Below are positions 18,162-26,963 of a stretch of 64,000 bases of DNA, one piece after another; the first letter of the stretch is position 1, and every line of letters begins with the position of its first letter. The notes under the pieces are model-generated. The model saw only the letters and a list, made by a program, of their open reading frames with translations, had not been told where the DNA came from and made no database searches. The translations under genes and the position numbers were made by a program. Source of the DNA: Nakamurella flava (GTDB lineage Bacteria; Actinomycetota; Actinomycetes; Mycobacteriales; Nakamurellaceae); the NCBI RefSeq assembly GCF_005298075.1, contig NZ_SZZH01000006.1:310001-374000 (forward strand). Direction: 5' to 3'.

Positions 18162-19336
18162 GTGACACTTCTCCCCACTCGACCATTCGAGCCGGCGGTC
18201 GGCGACGAGGGCCGGGGTGAGGTGCGCCCGGAGCTGTGGGAGCAGGTCCTGGCCGCGGTGGCCGGGTCGACCGCGGCGGCGACGCAGGAGGCCTACCGGC
18301 GGGACTGGGCCCGGTTCGCGGCCTGGGCCGGCGAGCAGGGGTATGTGGCGTTGCCGGCGTTGCCGGCGGTGGTCGCCGGGTACCTGACCGCGGCCGCCGC
18401 CGAAGTCGACGAGTCCGGCCGGCCCCGGTACAAGACCGCCACCCTGATCCGGTGGGTGGCCTCGATCAACCAGATCCACCGGGCCGCTGGCCACCCCGGG
18501 CCCGGCGCAGCGAGCTGGTCCGCCGCACCCTGGGCGGCATCAAACGCCAACACGGCACCCGCCCGTCCCGGCGGGACCCGCTGCTACTGACCGACCTGCG
18601 GGCCCTACTCGGCCCCATCGGCCAGTCGTTCGGGGGGTGGCCGGCCGGGGTCGCCGCCCGCCGCGACGCCGCCCTGATGCTGCTCGGGTTCACCCTGGCC
18701 GCCCGCCGCAGCGAACTCACCACCCTGACCCTCGGGGACCTGACCCTGCACGGCGACGACGGCCTGCACGTGCTGCTGCGCCGATCCAAGACCGACCAGG
18801 AAGGCCGCGGCCAGGTCAAGGCCGCCCCCCGCGGCCGCAACCTCGCCACCTGCACGCCCTGCGCCGTGACCCGGTGGGTGCAGCTCGTGCACGCCGCCGA
18901 CACCGCCACCCCGACCCCGGACGGCCGGGACGGGCAACGCCTCGCGCTCATGCCGGTCCTGCGCCGGCAGATCCGCCCCGTGCCCGGTGACGGGCACGTG
19001 TGCCGCGACCCCCTCCCCACCCCGGCCGACCCGACCGCGCCGGTGTTCCGGGTGGTGCACCGCACCGGCCGCCTCTACCCCCGCGCGATGGGCGGGGACG
19101 CGGTCAACCAGGTCATCGCCCGCCGCGCCGCGGCCGCCGGCTGGCCCCCGGAGAAGATCGCCCTGCTCGGCGGGCACTCCCTACGGTCGGGGTTCATCAC
19201 CGAAGGGTTCCGGGCCGGCGGAGACCCCGCCGCGATCATGCGGCAGACCGGGCACCGCAACCCCGCCCAACTGGAGACCTACCGCCGCGAACACTCCCCC
19301 CTGGTCGGCAACATCGTCCAACAACTCGACCTATGA
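18162..19336 (+). pseudogene. Tyrosine recombinase/integrase, frameshifted
   Basis: The N-terminal SAM-like DNA-binding domain (AATQEAYRRDWARFAAW onward) is in one frame. Near 18498-18507 the frame changes and the whole catalytic domain follows in another. The related copy at 42400 has one more base at this place (CCCCGGGCGCAG versus CCCGGCGCAG) and reads through, so a one-base deletion is the simplest cause. Catalytic residues are intact: Arg in AARRSELTTL, Lys in RRSKTDQ, HSLR, the later GH and Tyr in LETYRRE. ATCTPCAVTRW adds a Cys pair also found in the next gene. No slippery heptamer was seen, so programmed frameshifting is not supported. The GTG start is tentative. Confidence 0.75.
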
Positions 19337-20364
19337 CCAGCACCCCGCCACCGCCGGCGCCGGTGGGGGAGCAGCCCGTCAAGATGTCGCCGGCGTACCG
19401 GGCGGCGTGGGAGCTGTTCGTCGACTGGTGCACCACCACCGGCCACACCCCGCTCCCCGCCGGCTCGAGCACGGTGCTGGCGTTCCTGCACGATTGCCCG
19501 GCCGCCCCGGCGACCCAGGCCCTGCGGGTCCGGGCCATCACCACCGCCCACACCCACGCCGGCCACCCCGCCCCGCCCCGCACCCCCGAGATCCTGGACG
19601 TCCTGCGCGGACGGGCCCGGCGGCCCGACCCGCGGATCCCGCTCCCGCCCGGGCACGTCGACCAGCTCCTGACCGCCCTCCCGATCCACGGGTGGACGCA
19701 AGGCTGGTTCGGCCGCCGCGACCGCGCCCTACTCGTCCTGGCCGACACCGCCCTGACCTACCGGGCCATCGCCGAACTGACCGTCGGCGACATCTACTTC
19801 ACGCCCGCCGGCGCCAGCGTCCACAGCGGGAACGACGTCGTCGAGCTGCCAGTCGGGACAAGCCCCGTGCGATGCCGGCCCTGCGCCCTGGCTCTGTGGA
19901 TCGACGCCCTGCAGCTCGCCGCCACCAGCGCCACCGTCCGGGTCGCTCGCACCGTCCACCGCGCCGCACCGCTCACCGCCGACAGCCCGCACCGTTGCCG
20001 ACAACCCGTCACCATCACCGACGGCGCCCTACCGCTGCTGCCCGCCGCCAATCCCTGGGGCCAACTCGACCTGCAACCCGCCCCGATCACCCGTCGGACC
20101 GTGTCCCGCCTCGCCCGCAACGACGAGCCCCGCAACCACCGGCACCACCCACCACCAGCCGGCGAATCACCGACCCCGCCGCCTGCGGCCCCGCCCCCGC
20201 GCGTGCGGCTGGAACCGCTCGACTCAGCCAGGGCGGCCGCCGTACGGAACGCCACCGCAGCCGCTCTCGCGCCGCTGACCGTCGTTCTCGATGACCTTGA
20301 CGCTGCCGCAGTCGAACTCGAACGTAAGTCCGTGGCGCTATTGAAAAAATTTGTAGGCGAGTGA
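19333..20364 (+). CDS. Recombinase-like partner protein, active site degenerate
   Basis: A 343-residue protein starting ATGA-coupled to the recombinase stop. The N-terminal half has a core-binding-like domain (YRAAWELFVDWCTTTGH, LAFLHDCP), then RRDRALLVLADTALTYRAIAEL, aligned with the Arg box of tyrosine recombinases but with altered spacing. RCRPCALALWIDAL matches TCTPCAVTRWVQLV of the preceding gene, showing common descent. The Lys, HxxR and Tyr positions cannot be found. The second half is Pro/His/Arg-rich low complexity, ending in a helix-forming tail. A non-catalytic subunit that works with the neighbour is inferred. It meets the next gene tail to tail, 17 bp apart. Confidence 0.65.
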   Translation: MTSTPPPPAPVGEQPVKMSPAYRAAWELFVDWCTTTGHTPLPAGSSTVLAFLHDCPAAPATQALRVRAITTAHTHAGHPAPPRTPEILDVLRGRARRPDPRIPLPPGHVDQLLTALPIHGWTQGWFGRRDRALLVLADTALTYRAIAELTVGDIYFTPAGASVHSGNDVVELPVGTSPVRCRPCALALWIDALQLAATSATVRVARTVHRAAPLTADSPHRCRQPVTITDGALPLLPAANPWGQLDLQPAPITRRTVSRLARNDEPRNHRHHPPPAGESPTPPPAAPPPRVRLEPLDSARAAAVRNATAAALAPLTVVLDDLDAAAVELERKSVALLKKFVGE

Positions 20365-20381
20365 CATCTACTCACTCAGTA

Positions 20382-21236
20382 CTATTTGACAGTTAAGTCA
20401 ATTGACGCTTCGAATCGTGTTGAATACCCACTTCGTTTGGCGACCAGCCAGTCAGCGTACTGCAGCAAGCCCAAGGCTAATGCAATGGACGGGCAGATGG
20501 TCAGAACGTTAACGGTTCCTCGAACTAATGTGCCCGTCTCGGTCTCTTCAAGGGACTCGAATTCCGCAGAATTTAGGTGAGCCCAGGATCGAGCGTGAGC
20601 GTGACCACTGGCAACACGCCACAAGATGACAGCGCTGTCCGGCTTTGCGCATCTCGATTCTCGAGCCGCTACCTTGATGCATTCAACGGCGGCAGGGCCG
20701 TTCACGATCTGCTCACGACTCATTGCCCATGGTAATAGTTCGAGCTTTTCGGTAAGCCTGGCGCTATGCGCTTGTCGCAGGCTCAGACCCAGGCGCTGTC
20801 GTTTACGAGCAGAATAGGTAAGTTCGATTGCAGTGATCTCATCAATTGCATCCCTGTTCCACATTTGAAACGCGCGGGCGAAGCGCTCCTTCTGAGAATC
20901 GGGAGACGCAATCCAGATCGCGTATGCCGCCGCCTCGATGACAACCCGTGTGAGCGTCCAAGCCGAGTGAGATGGCCATTCGGCTAACCCTCCCGGTGGC
21001 TGCCCTGTTAGCCGACGCAGTACTTGCATATGGTCTCTGGCAGCGGCCAAATGAACATTGCACCAGTAAGGTGGTGTCGGATGCCTCATTAGCTTGAGGT
21101 CGTCGCCGAAAGAGCTAGCCGGTAAGACCCTAAGAGGGCGCTCTGCCTCGTAGAGTTCATGGAACGCCCGGTAGTAGGACTCGATCTCCAAGAGGGCTGA
21201 CTGTTCAGTTGAGAGTCCACCAGGCACTTCGTGCAT
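20382..21236 (-). CDS. Unknown protein with HEPN-like R-x6-H motif
   Basis: A 284-residue mostly helical protein with no close named family I recognise. It shares a plan with the protein at 26964-27824: DHMQVLRRL, a central TRVVIEAAAYAIWIASPDS (compare LLRGAVESAATACWLAFPAD), and a C-terminal WRVASGHAHARSWAH (compare WRLCSAMAHGRRWAQ). Arg207 and His214 form an R-x6-H as in HEPN nucleases; activity is inferred only. GC content is well below that of the core genes, which suggests acquisition. GAGAGG lies about six bases before the ATG. It is third in the RHS - membrane protein - unknown series on this strand. Confidence 0.65.
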   Translation of the reverse strand: MHEVPGGLSTEQSALLEIESYYRAFHELYEAERPLRVLPASSFGDDLKLMRHPTPPYWCNVHLAAARDHMQVLRRLTGQPPGGLAEWPSHSAWTLTRVVIEAAAYAIWIASPDSQKERFARAFQMWNRDAIDEITAIELTYSARKRQRLGLSLRQAHSARLTEKLELLPWAMSREQIVNGPAAVECIKVAARESRCAKPDSAVILWRVASGHAHARSWAHLNSAEFESLEETETGTLVRGTVNVLTICPSIALALGLLQYADWLVAKRSGYSTRFEASIDLTVK

Positions 21237-21367
21237 CGGCAGCCTCTCAAGTCTATCGGACGCCTCGATCGGTAGCGGTAACTATGAGGATAAAGCTGGC
21301 ACGCGATGTCCATCAGATCCTTCCAGCGCCAGGCGCCGCTGGTTGACTGTCGGAGGTATTGCCCCCT

Positions 21368-21580
21368 CTAGGATCGCTTTTTGTACCACCACTTTCCTGT
21401 GTAGAAGAAGATCGGTATGAATAGTAGTATGAGTAGTCCAAATGCGGTACTTGCCACTACTCCGTACCCTTGAGTGATTCCTAGGGTAGTCAGTGCGATA
21501 GCACACACGAAACCTAGAATTGAAATCGCTATCTTGGCCTTTCGGAAACCCTCTTCGTCATACTCGCTGGTAGGCGTCAT
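21368..21580 (-). CDS. Small two-helix membrane protein, candidate RHS immunity protein
   Basis: A 70-residue protein with a charged N-terminus (MTPTSEYDEEGFRKAK), two hydrophobic helices (about residues 17-37 and 42-62) and a basic end KWWYKKRS. GAGGAGA lies two bases before the ATG. It follows the RHS gene by 80 bp on the same strand, the usual place for an immunity gene of a polymorphic toxin. The RHS tail itself looks membrane-active, so a membrane-borne antidote would make sense; this is inference. The base composition is AT-richer than most of the window. Confidence 0.6.
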   Translation of the reverse strand: MTPTSEYDEEGFRKAKIAISILGFVCAIALTTLGITQGYGVVASTAFGLLILLFIPIFFYTGKWWYKKRS

Positions 21581-21660
21581 TGGTCTCCTCGGGTTCTAGT
21601 GAATGCAACATGCTACCAAGCAAGGGGAACCAGCGAGCCGGGCGGCCCCCTTGCTTCCAA

Positions 21661-24600
21661 CTAGCAGGCGTTCTCGGAACAGTAATCCTCGCCCACCTGA
21701 GCCGAGGTGGTAGCAACGCCGTAGGCTGCTGATGCTCCCCATCCGGCTTGCGCCGAGTCATAGGCTCCCGCGACAGATTTGCCAAGGGCCCCACCCAGGA
21801 CGCCCACGGTGACGTCTGTTGCGATCCCACCAAGGACTTCGTCAGATGATTTGCCCTTCATGACGTCCGAGGCGGCACCCAGAGCGCCAGCGACAATACC
21901 GGCTCCGATACCCCACCAGCCGGGGAAGAAACTCCCGACCATGCCGATGGCGTCACTGGCGACTCCCAGAAAGTCTGCAAAGTCCAGGCCGCTTGGGTCG
22001 CTATAGGTGACGGGGTTGTTGCCGGCGTAGGCGTAGCGGTTGGCTTCCTGGCCGGAGGGGTCAGGTTGAGTGAAGCGGCCGGTATTGGGGTTGTAGTAGC
22101 GGGCGCCCATCTTGTACAGGCCGGTGGGGTCGAGGTAGGCGCTGGTGTATCGCCATGGGTTGTTGGTGGCTTCGGAGCCGGTGGCGGACAGGGTGTTGCC
22201 GTACGGGTCGTAGGTGTAGGCGGCGGCGCTGGCGCCGGAGGAGTTGGTGACCAGCAGGACGGAGTTCAGGTTGTCCAGGGTGTAGTAGAAGCTGGCGCCG
22301 GGGTCGTTGTGCCAGGCGACGAGGGTGCCGTTGGGTTCGCGGATGTACTTTTCGCCGCTGCTGCTGGTGGTGCGTTGTCCGACCTGTCCGCTGGCCAGGT
22401 TGGTTGTGAAGCCGGTGCCGCCGGCCTGGGTGCGTTCGTTGTTGCTGACGCCGGCGTAGGTCAGGGACGCGGTTCCGCCGCTGGTGGTGCCGGTGAGCTG
22501 GTCGAACCCGTTGTAGCTGTTGCCGCCGCTGGTCTGGTTGCCCTGGCCGTCGTAGGTGTAGGTGGTGGCCCCGGACGGTGCGGTGCACGAGCTGCTGGTG
22601 CCGGTGCCGGACCAGCAGAGCTGGTCGGCGGCGTTGTAGCCGTAGTTGGTGGTCGCCGCGGTGCCCAGGCTGCTGCCGGTGATGGCCTGCTGGGTGCGGT
22701 TGCCGTTGAGATCGAAGACCCAGGTGCCGGTGCCGGTGGTGACGCCGCTGCTGTTCTTGACGGTGGCGGTCTTGAGCTGGTTGGCGCTGTCGTAGGTGTA
22801 GGTGGTGGTGTTGTTGTTCTGGTCCTTGATGGTCTGCACCAGACCGGTGTCGGTGTTGGTGCCGGTGGTGTAGGTGTAGGCGCGTTTGACCAGGGTGCCG
22901 CCGGAGGGGTTCAGGCCGGTGACGGCGGTGAGCCGGCTGCTGGTGTCCCAGGTGTAGGTGTTCTTGCCGCCGGTGGGGAACTTGTTCTCGGTGCGCCGGT
23001 TGGCGTTGTCGTAGGAGAACCCGATGCACTTGGTGGAGTTCGGGAACGACGGGGTGGCCGGGCAGGACCCGCCGGGCTCGGCCAGGGAGGTCAGCCGGTT
23101 CGCGGCGTCGTACCGGTAGGTGATGACGTCCAGGGACCCGTTGCCGCCGTCGGCGCTGGTCAGCTGGTTACCGACCCGGTCGTAGGTGGCGTAGCTGTTG
23201 AGCCAGGCCGCACTGGCCTCGGTCTTGGTCAGGGGCCGGTTCTGGGCGTCGTAGGTGATGGTGGCGGTGCCGGCGGCGCCGGTACGGCTGGTCATGTTCC
23301 CGGCGGCGTCATAGCCCTGGGTGACCCCGGACGCGGCGCCGCAGTTGCTGGAGGTGGTGGACACCTGCCGGATGCGGTCGTTGGCGTCGTAGCAGGTCCA
23401 GGTGGTGGTGCCCTTGCCGTCGACCTCGCTGGTCTTACGGCCGGCGGCGTCGTAGGTGAACGTGTGCGCGCCCAGCGGCGAGGGGTAGGTGATCGTGGTG
23501 ACGTTGCCGGCGGTGTTGTAGCTGTAGCTGGTGACGTTGCCCTTGCCGTCGGTCACCGAGCACAGCTGCCCGGACTTGCCGCCGCACGAGGCGGCGGTCG
23601 CTCCGGAACCGCCCTGGTACTTGTAGCTCCAGGTGCCCAGGGCGCCGGCGCCTCCGCCGGCCGGGGCGCCGCGGACCTCGCTGGCGGTCTGGCCCCACGA
23701 GTTGTAGGTCAGGGTCGACTTGTTGCCCTCGGCGTCCTTGACGCTGGTGGGCCGGTAGTCGGCGGTGGCGCCGCCCCCGATCGCCGTCGGGTAGGTGTAC
23801 TCCACGGTCCGCCCCGCCGCGCCGGTGCCGCCGCTGCCGCCGGTCGGGGAGGTGACCTTGGTCAGGTTGTACGTCGAGGTCGCGAACTCCATGTTCGTGG
23901 CGTCGTTCAGAGCGCTGGTCCGCTTGGTCAGCTCTCCGTGGGCGGCCCACACGCTGCCCGTCGAGTGGTTCAGGGCGTCCTTGACGTCCTCGACCTGCTT
24001 GGTCGCGGTGACGTAGGTGTAGGTGGTCGTGTTGTTGTTCGAGTCGGTCACCGTGGTCTGGGTGGACGAGGGGTAGGCCCACGTCCAGGTGCCGGACACC
24101 GCGGTGTCGTTGGCGCCGAACACGGTCGAGGTCACCTTGCTGCCGGTGCCGTAGGCGAAGTCGGTGCGCCGGCCGGAGCCGTCGGTGATCGAACCGAGCC
24201 GGTTGGCCGAGTTGTAGGCCCAGGTCGTCTGCTGGCCGGTGGCGTCGGTGACCTTGGTCAACGCGCCCTTGGGGCCGCCGTAGACCAAGGTGATGGTCCG
24301 GTTCAGCGAGGTGTCGGTGATGGTCGTGGGCTGGGTCGGGTTCGGCGAAGCCGAGTACCCGAAGTTCACGACCCGCCCCTGGGTGTCGGTGATCTTGGTG
24401 AGCTTGCCGCCGGCGTAGGTGTAGGTGATCTTGTTCTGGCCGGTGACGTCCTCGGTGCGGACCAGCTGCAGGTTCGCACCGTCGGAGATGTAGACGTTCT
24501 TGACCTGGGCCGGGTGGAACACCAGCTCATAGGTCGCGCCGGGGCTGGTCTCCCAGTTCGGGGAACCGTTGACGGTGCGCGTGAGATGGGCGTTGATGTC

Positions 24601-26256
24601 GTTGGGCACGTTGAACACCCCGGTAGACCCGGTCTCGACGAACTTGAATGCGGTGCCCTTGCCGTCGGTGTAGCGCATGGAGCCGTCGGAGTTGCGGTAC
24701 AGCTGGGTCTCGAACAGGCCCATGTTCAGGGTCGGCCGGAAGTCGTTGAACGAGTTGTAGCGGACCCCGATCCCTACGGCCGGACCGACGCCCTTGAGGC
24801 CGAGGAGCTGTTGGGTGACCAGCAGGTTGCCGTTGGTCGGGTTGACCTCGACCTGGGTGCGGTCGTTGATCGACCGAGAGGACGGCTGCTGCGAGCCGCG
24901 GGACCCGGACTGCTCGACCGCGGACCCGGACGCCGGGCCGACGACGTTGCTGTTAGTGAAATAGCTCTGGGCGTCGACGATCACGTTGATCGACCCGGAC
25001 GTCGAGTTGTTGCGGACCTTGATCTTGCCGTCGGTGCACCCAACCCGGGTGATCACCGTGTTGGAGGTGATCGCGTCGGCGGAGAAGTTCATCGACGCCG
25101 CGGTCGGCGTCGACTCATCCGACGGCCACACCGTGACTGACCCGTCCGGAGCGGAGGCCGAGTCGGCCATCACGTGGAACACGACACCGGCGGCGTTACA
25201 GATGTCGGCCGGGACGCCCTGGGCACCGGCGACCTGCACGTCACGGGTCGTTCCGGCGGCCACCTTGTTAGTCGAATTGGTCTGCAGCAGCCGGTAGCCC
25301 AGCGGGGTCCACGCCGGGTTGGACGGTTGACCGTCGAAGTAGCCGAGCACGTTGACCTTGATCGGCACCGACGGGTTGGCGTTGGTCATCTTGATGGAGA
25401 ACTTGCCCTGCGCGTCCAGGTCGATGATCGTGCCGATCGAGACCTTCTTTGGGAACTCGTACCGGATCGTCGTCGGCGGCGGGGTGGTCGCCGCCGACGG
25501 GAACGCCACGAACTCACCCGGACCAGTCGAGGCAGTCGAGTCGACCTCGAGGTTGGCGTAGATCGCGGTCGCGGTGATGGGGATCTGCCCGACACCGGTG
25601 GCCTGGATGGGGCTGGAGGTCTGCCCGGACGACAACGGACCCACGGTTCCGAGATCGGCCAGGCCGGAGACGTACCCGCCGGGGGCGGGCGCGCCATTAC
25701 CGGTGGTGAAGTAGCCCTGCACGTCGATCTGGATGTTCGGGATCGTCGCCCCGGCCGCCCACAACTTGATCTTGCCGTCGTCACCGTTCTCGATGACCAC
25801 GGTGTTGGAGGCGCCGTCGACCTCCTCGAAGTTCAGCAGGGTCTGCGCCGCCGCCGCCGAGCCGCCGGTGTTGGCCTCCGCCGAGATCCACCCGTTGGAC
25901 GAGCTCGGGTTGATGATCGACACCGTGGCCACGATCGCGGCCACATTGCTGGTCGGCAGACCCGCGGCCCCGTTCACCGTGATCACCCGCGGCGTCGCGG
26001 TCAGATCACCGCTGAACCCGACTCCGGAGGTGTTGTTGACCAGCGTGGCCTGCGGGATTGGAACGAACTGACCGCCCGTACCCGTCGGGTCCGCCGCCGC
26101 CGGAGCACCGGTGGGCGCCGCGGCGACCTGCACCCCGAACACCACCAACACCACCGCCACGATCCCGGCGATCAGCCGCCGACCCCTACCGCGCCAGCCG
26201 CCGCCGCAGCGCAGAGCGGCCTGATTTCGGGCATGGCGAAGCAGGGCAGCAGACAT
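21661..26256 (-). CDS. Secreted RHS/YD-repeat protein with a variable C-terminal tail
   Basis: A 1531-residue exported protein. The signal peptide (residues 1-50) has an Arg-rich start and IAGIVAVVLVVFGVQVAAA. Three beta-domain repeats follow, ending IDVQGYFTTG, VNVLGYFDG and VDAQSYFTNSN. Then come some twenty YD repeats (TYTYDSANQL, FDLNGNRTQ and similar). The RHS core closes with YKMGARYYNPNTGRFTQPDP and NRYAYAGNNPVTYSDPSG. After the core a 108-residue tail is rich in Gly, Ala and small-residue helices and ends in Cys. In polymorphic toxins this tail is the effector; its glycine-zipper look suggests membrane insertion. The ATG at 26256 gives a proper signal peptide; the frame is open a little further. 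Confidence 0.88.
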   Translation of the reverse strand: MSAALLRHARNQAALRCGGGWRGRGRRLIAGIVAVVLVVFGVQVAAAPTGAPAAADPTGTGGQFVPIPQATLVNNTSGVGFSGDLTATPRVITVNGAAGLPTSNVAAIVATVSIINPSSSNGWISAEANTGGSAAAAQTLLNFEEVDGASNTVVIENGDDGKIKLWAAGATIPNIQIDVQGYFTTGNGAPAPGGYVSGLADLGTVGPLSSGQTSSPIQATGVGQIPITATAIYANLEVDSTASTGPGEFVAFPSAATTPPPTTIRYEFPKKVSIGTIIDLDAQGKFSIKMTNANPSVPIKVNVLGYFDGQPSNPAWTPLGYRLLQTNSTNKVAAGTTRDVQVAGAQGVPADICNAAGVVFHVMADSASAPDGSVTVWPSDESTPTAASMNFSADAITSNTVITRVGCTDGKIKVRNNSTSGSINVIVDAQSYFTNSNVVGPASGSAVEQSGSRGSQQPSSRSINDRTQVEVNPTNGNLLVTQQLLGLKGVGPAVGIGVRYNSFNDFRPTLNMGLFETQLYRNSDGSMRYTDGKGTAFKFVETGSTGVFNVPNDINAHLTRTVNGSPNWETSPGATYELVFHPAQVKNVYISDGANLQLVRTEDVTGQNKITYTYAGGKLTKITDTQGRVVNFGYSASPNPTQPTTITDTSLNRTITLVYGGPKGALTKVTDATGQQTTWAYNSANRLGSITDGSGRRTDFAYGTGSKVTSTVFGANDTAVSGTWTWAYPSSTQTTVTDSNNNTTTYTYVTATKQVEDVKDALNHSTGSVWAAHGELTKRTSALNDATNMEFATSTYNLTKVTSPTGGSGGTGAAGRTVEYTYPTAIGGGATADYRPTSVKDAEGNKSTLTYNSWGQTASEVRGAPAGGGAGALGTWSYKYQGGSGATAASCGGKSGQLCSVTDGKGNVTSYSYNTAGNVTTITYPSPLGAHTFTYDAAGRKTSEVDGKGTTTWTCYDANDRIRQVSTTSSNCGAASGVTQGYDAAGNMTSRTGAAGTATITYDAQNRPLTKTEASAAWLNSYATYDRVGNQLTSADGGNGSLDVITYRYDAANRLTSLAEPGGSCPATPSFPNSTKCIGFSYDNANRRTENKFPTGGKNTYTWDTSSRLTAVTGLNPSGGTLVKRAYTYTTGTNTDTGLVQTIKDQNNNTTTYTYDSANQLKTATVKNSSGVTTGTGTWVFDLNGNRTQQAITGSSLGTAATTNYGYNAADQLCWSGTGTSSSCTAPSGATTYTYDGQGNQTSGGNSYNGFDQLTGTTSGGTASLTYAGVSNNERTQAGGTGFTTNLASGQVGQRTTSSSGEKYIREPNGTLVAWHNDPGASFYYTLDNLNSVLLVTNSSGASAAAYTYDPYGNTLSATGSEATNNPWRYTSAYLDPTGLYKMGARYYNPNTGRFTQPDPSGQEANRYAYAGNNPVTYSDPSGLDFADFLGVASDAIGMVGSFFPGWWGIGAGIVAGALGAASDVMKGKSSDEVLGGIATDVTVGVLGGALGKSVAGAYDSAQAGWGASAAYGVATTSAQVGEDYCSENAC

Positions 26257-26709
26257 GGTGATCCCCCGAAGAAGGAAGGTGTCAACTCGAAGACCCAGAT
26301 CCCACCCTGTAGGCCAAACGAGCATGTGAACGAGCTATGACAGCCTCGCACAATCGGGGCATAGCCATGCCACAGCGACAACTGAACCAATGGATAGATA
26401 CCGTAGGCAGAGGGATCGTTACCCGAATGCAAGAAATCGTCGCGGGACGTTACGCAGTCGAGATAACAAACTGTCACAGCGATATGCCGCTCGATAGATC
26501 TGAGCGGGCGACATCGGACCCTCGGACCAGCGAGGACACCAACGACCAAGATCAACATTCCGGGTCGAAACCGGTCATAGGTTGAGCAACCCGATCGTGT
26601 CCTATCGACCGCCGATGTTCATGTGCTTCGTGCCGACGCATACACCGTGGCGTGCGGGCGAGGTGCGTAGGCCTGGCTTTGGGGATGGGTCATCGAAGCG
26701 GCTGACACC
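26257..26709. other. AT-richer intergenic region
   Basis: Lies upstream of the RHS gene. On the minus strand TTGACA at 26280-26285 could be a -35 box for RHS but lacks a -10 at normal spacing. The short frames here have no initiation signal or coding bias. No repeat or RNA gene was recognised. Confidence 0.4.
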
Positions 26710-26868
26710 ATGGTCAAGATGGCCAATGTCGAGGTGGGCGGACGTTGCAAGATCAGCGTTGGCCTGGTCGCCATCACGGTCCGGGGCCACCTCGGTGCGG
26801 TCTATCAGTTGGAGCTGACCGAGCCGATCAAGTCAGGACAAAAGCTTGACTTCCTAGATGATTCGTAA
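26710..26868 (+). CDS. Possible 52-residue small protein
   Basis: ATG to TAA in a frame with a coding-like codon pattern: MVKMANVEVGGRCKISVGLV and then ITVRGHLGAVYQLELTEPIK. The frame is open for 13 codons upstream to a TAG. No ribosome binding site is convincing. It may be a relic of a longer gene. No family is recognised. Confidence 0.3.
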   Translation: MVKMANVEVGGRCKISVGLVAITVRGHLGAVYQLELTEPIKSGQKLDFLDDS

Positions 26869-26963
26869 ACGCTGCGCCCAACTGACCCAACGTGAACGAA
26901 CGCGATGCTCCTATTTGGAGTGGCAGGGAAAGATCGGTAGCGGCCACGGAAGGGGCACTGCGG

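Noticed and set aside
18390-18520. Programmed -1 frameshift in the recombinase
   Set aside because: No slippery heptamer X-XXY-YYZ in frame near the change and the related copy reads through; a one-base deletion is simpler.
22066-25140. 1024-codon plus-strand frame opposite the RHS gene
   Set aside because: Val/Gly/Ala-rich antisense of YD repeats; no domain or initiation signal.
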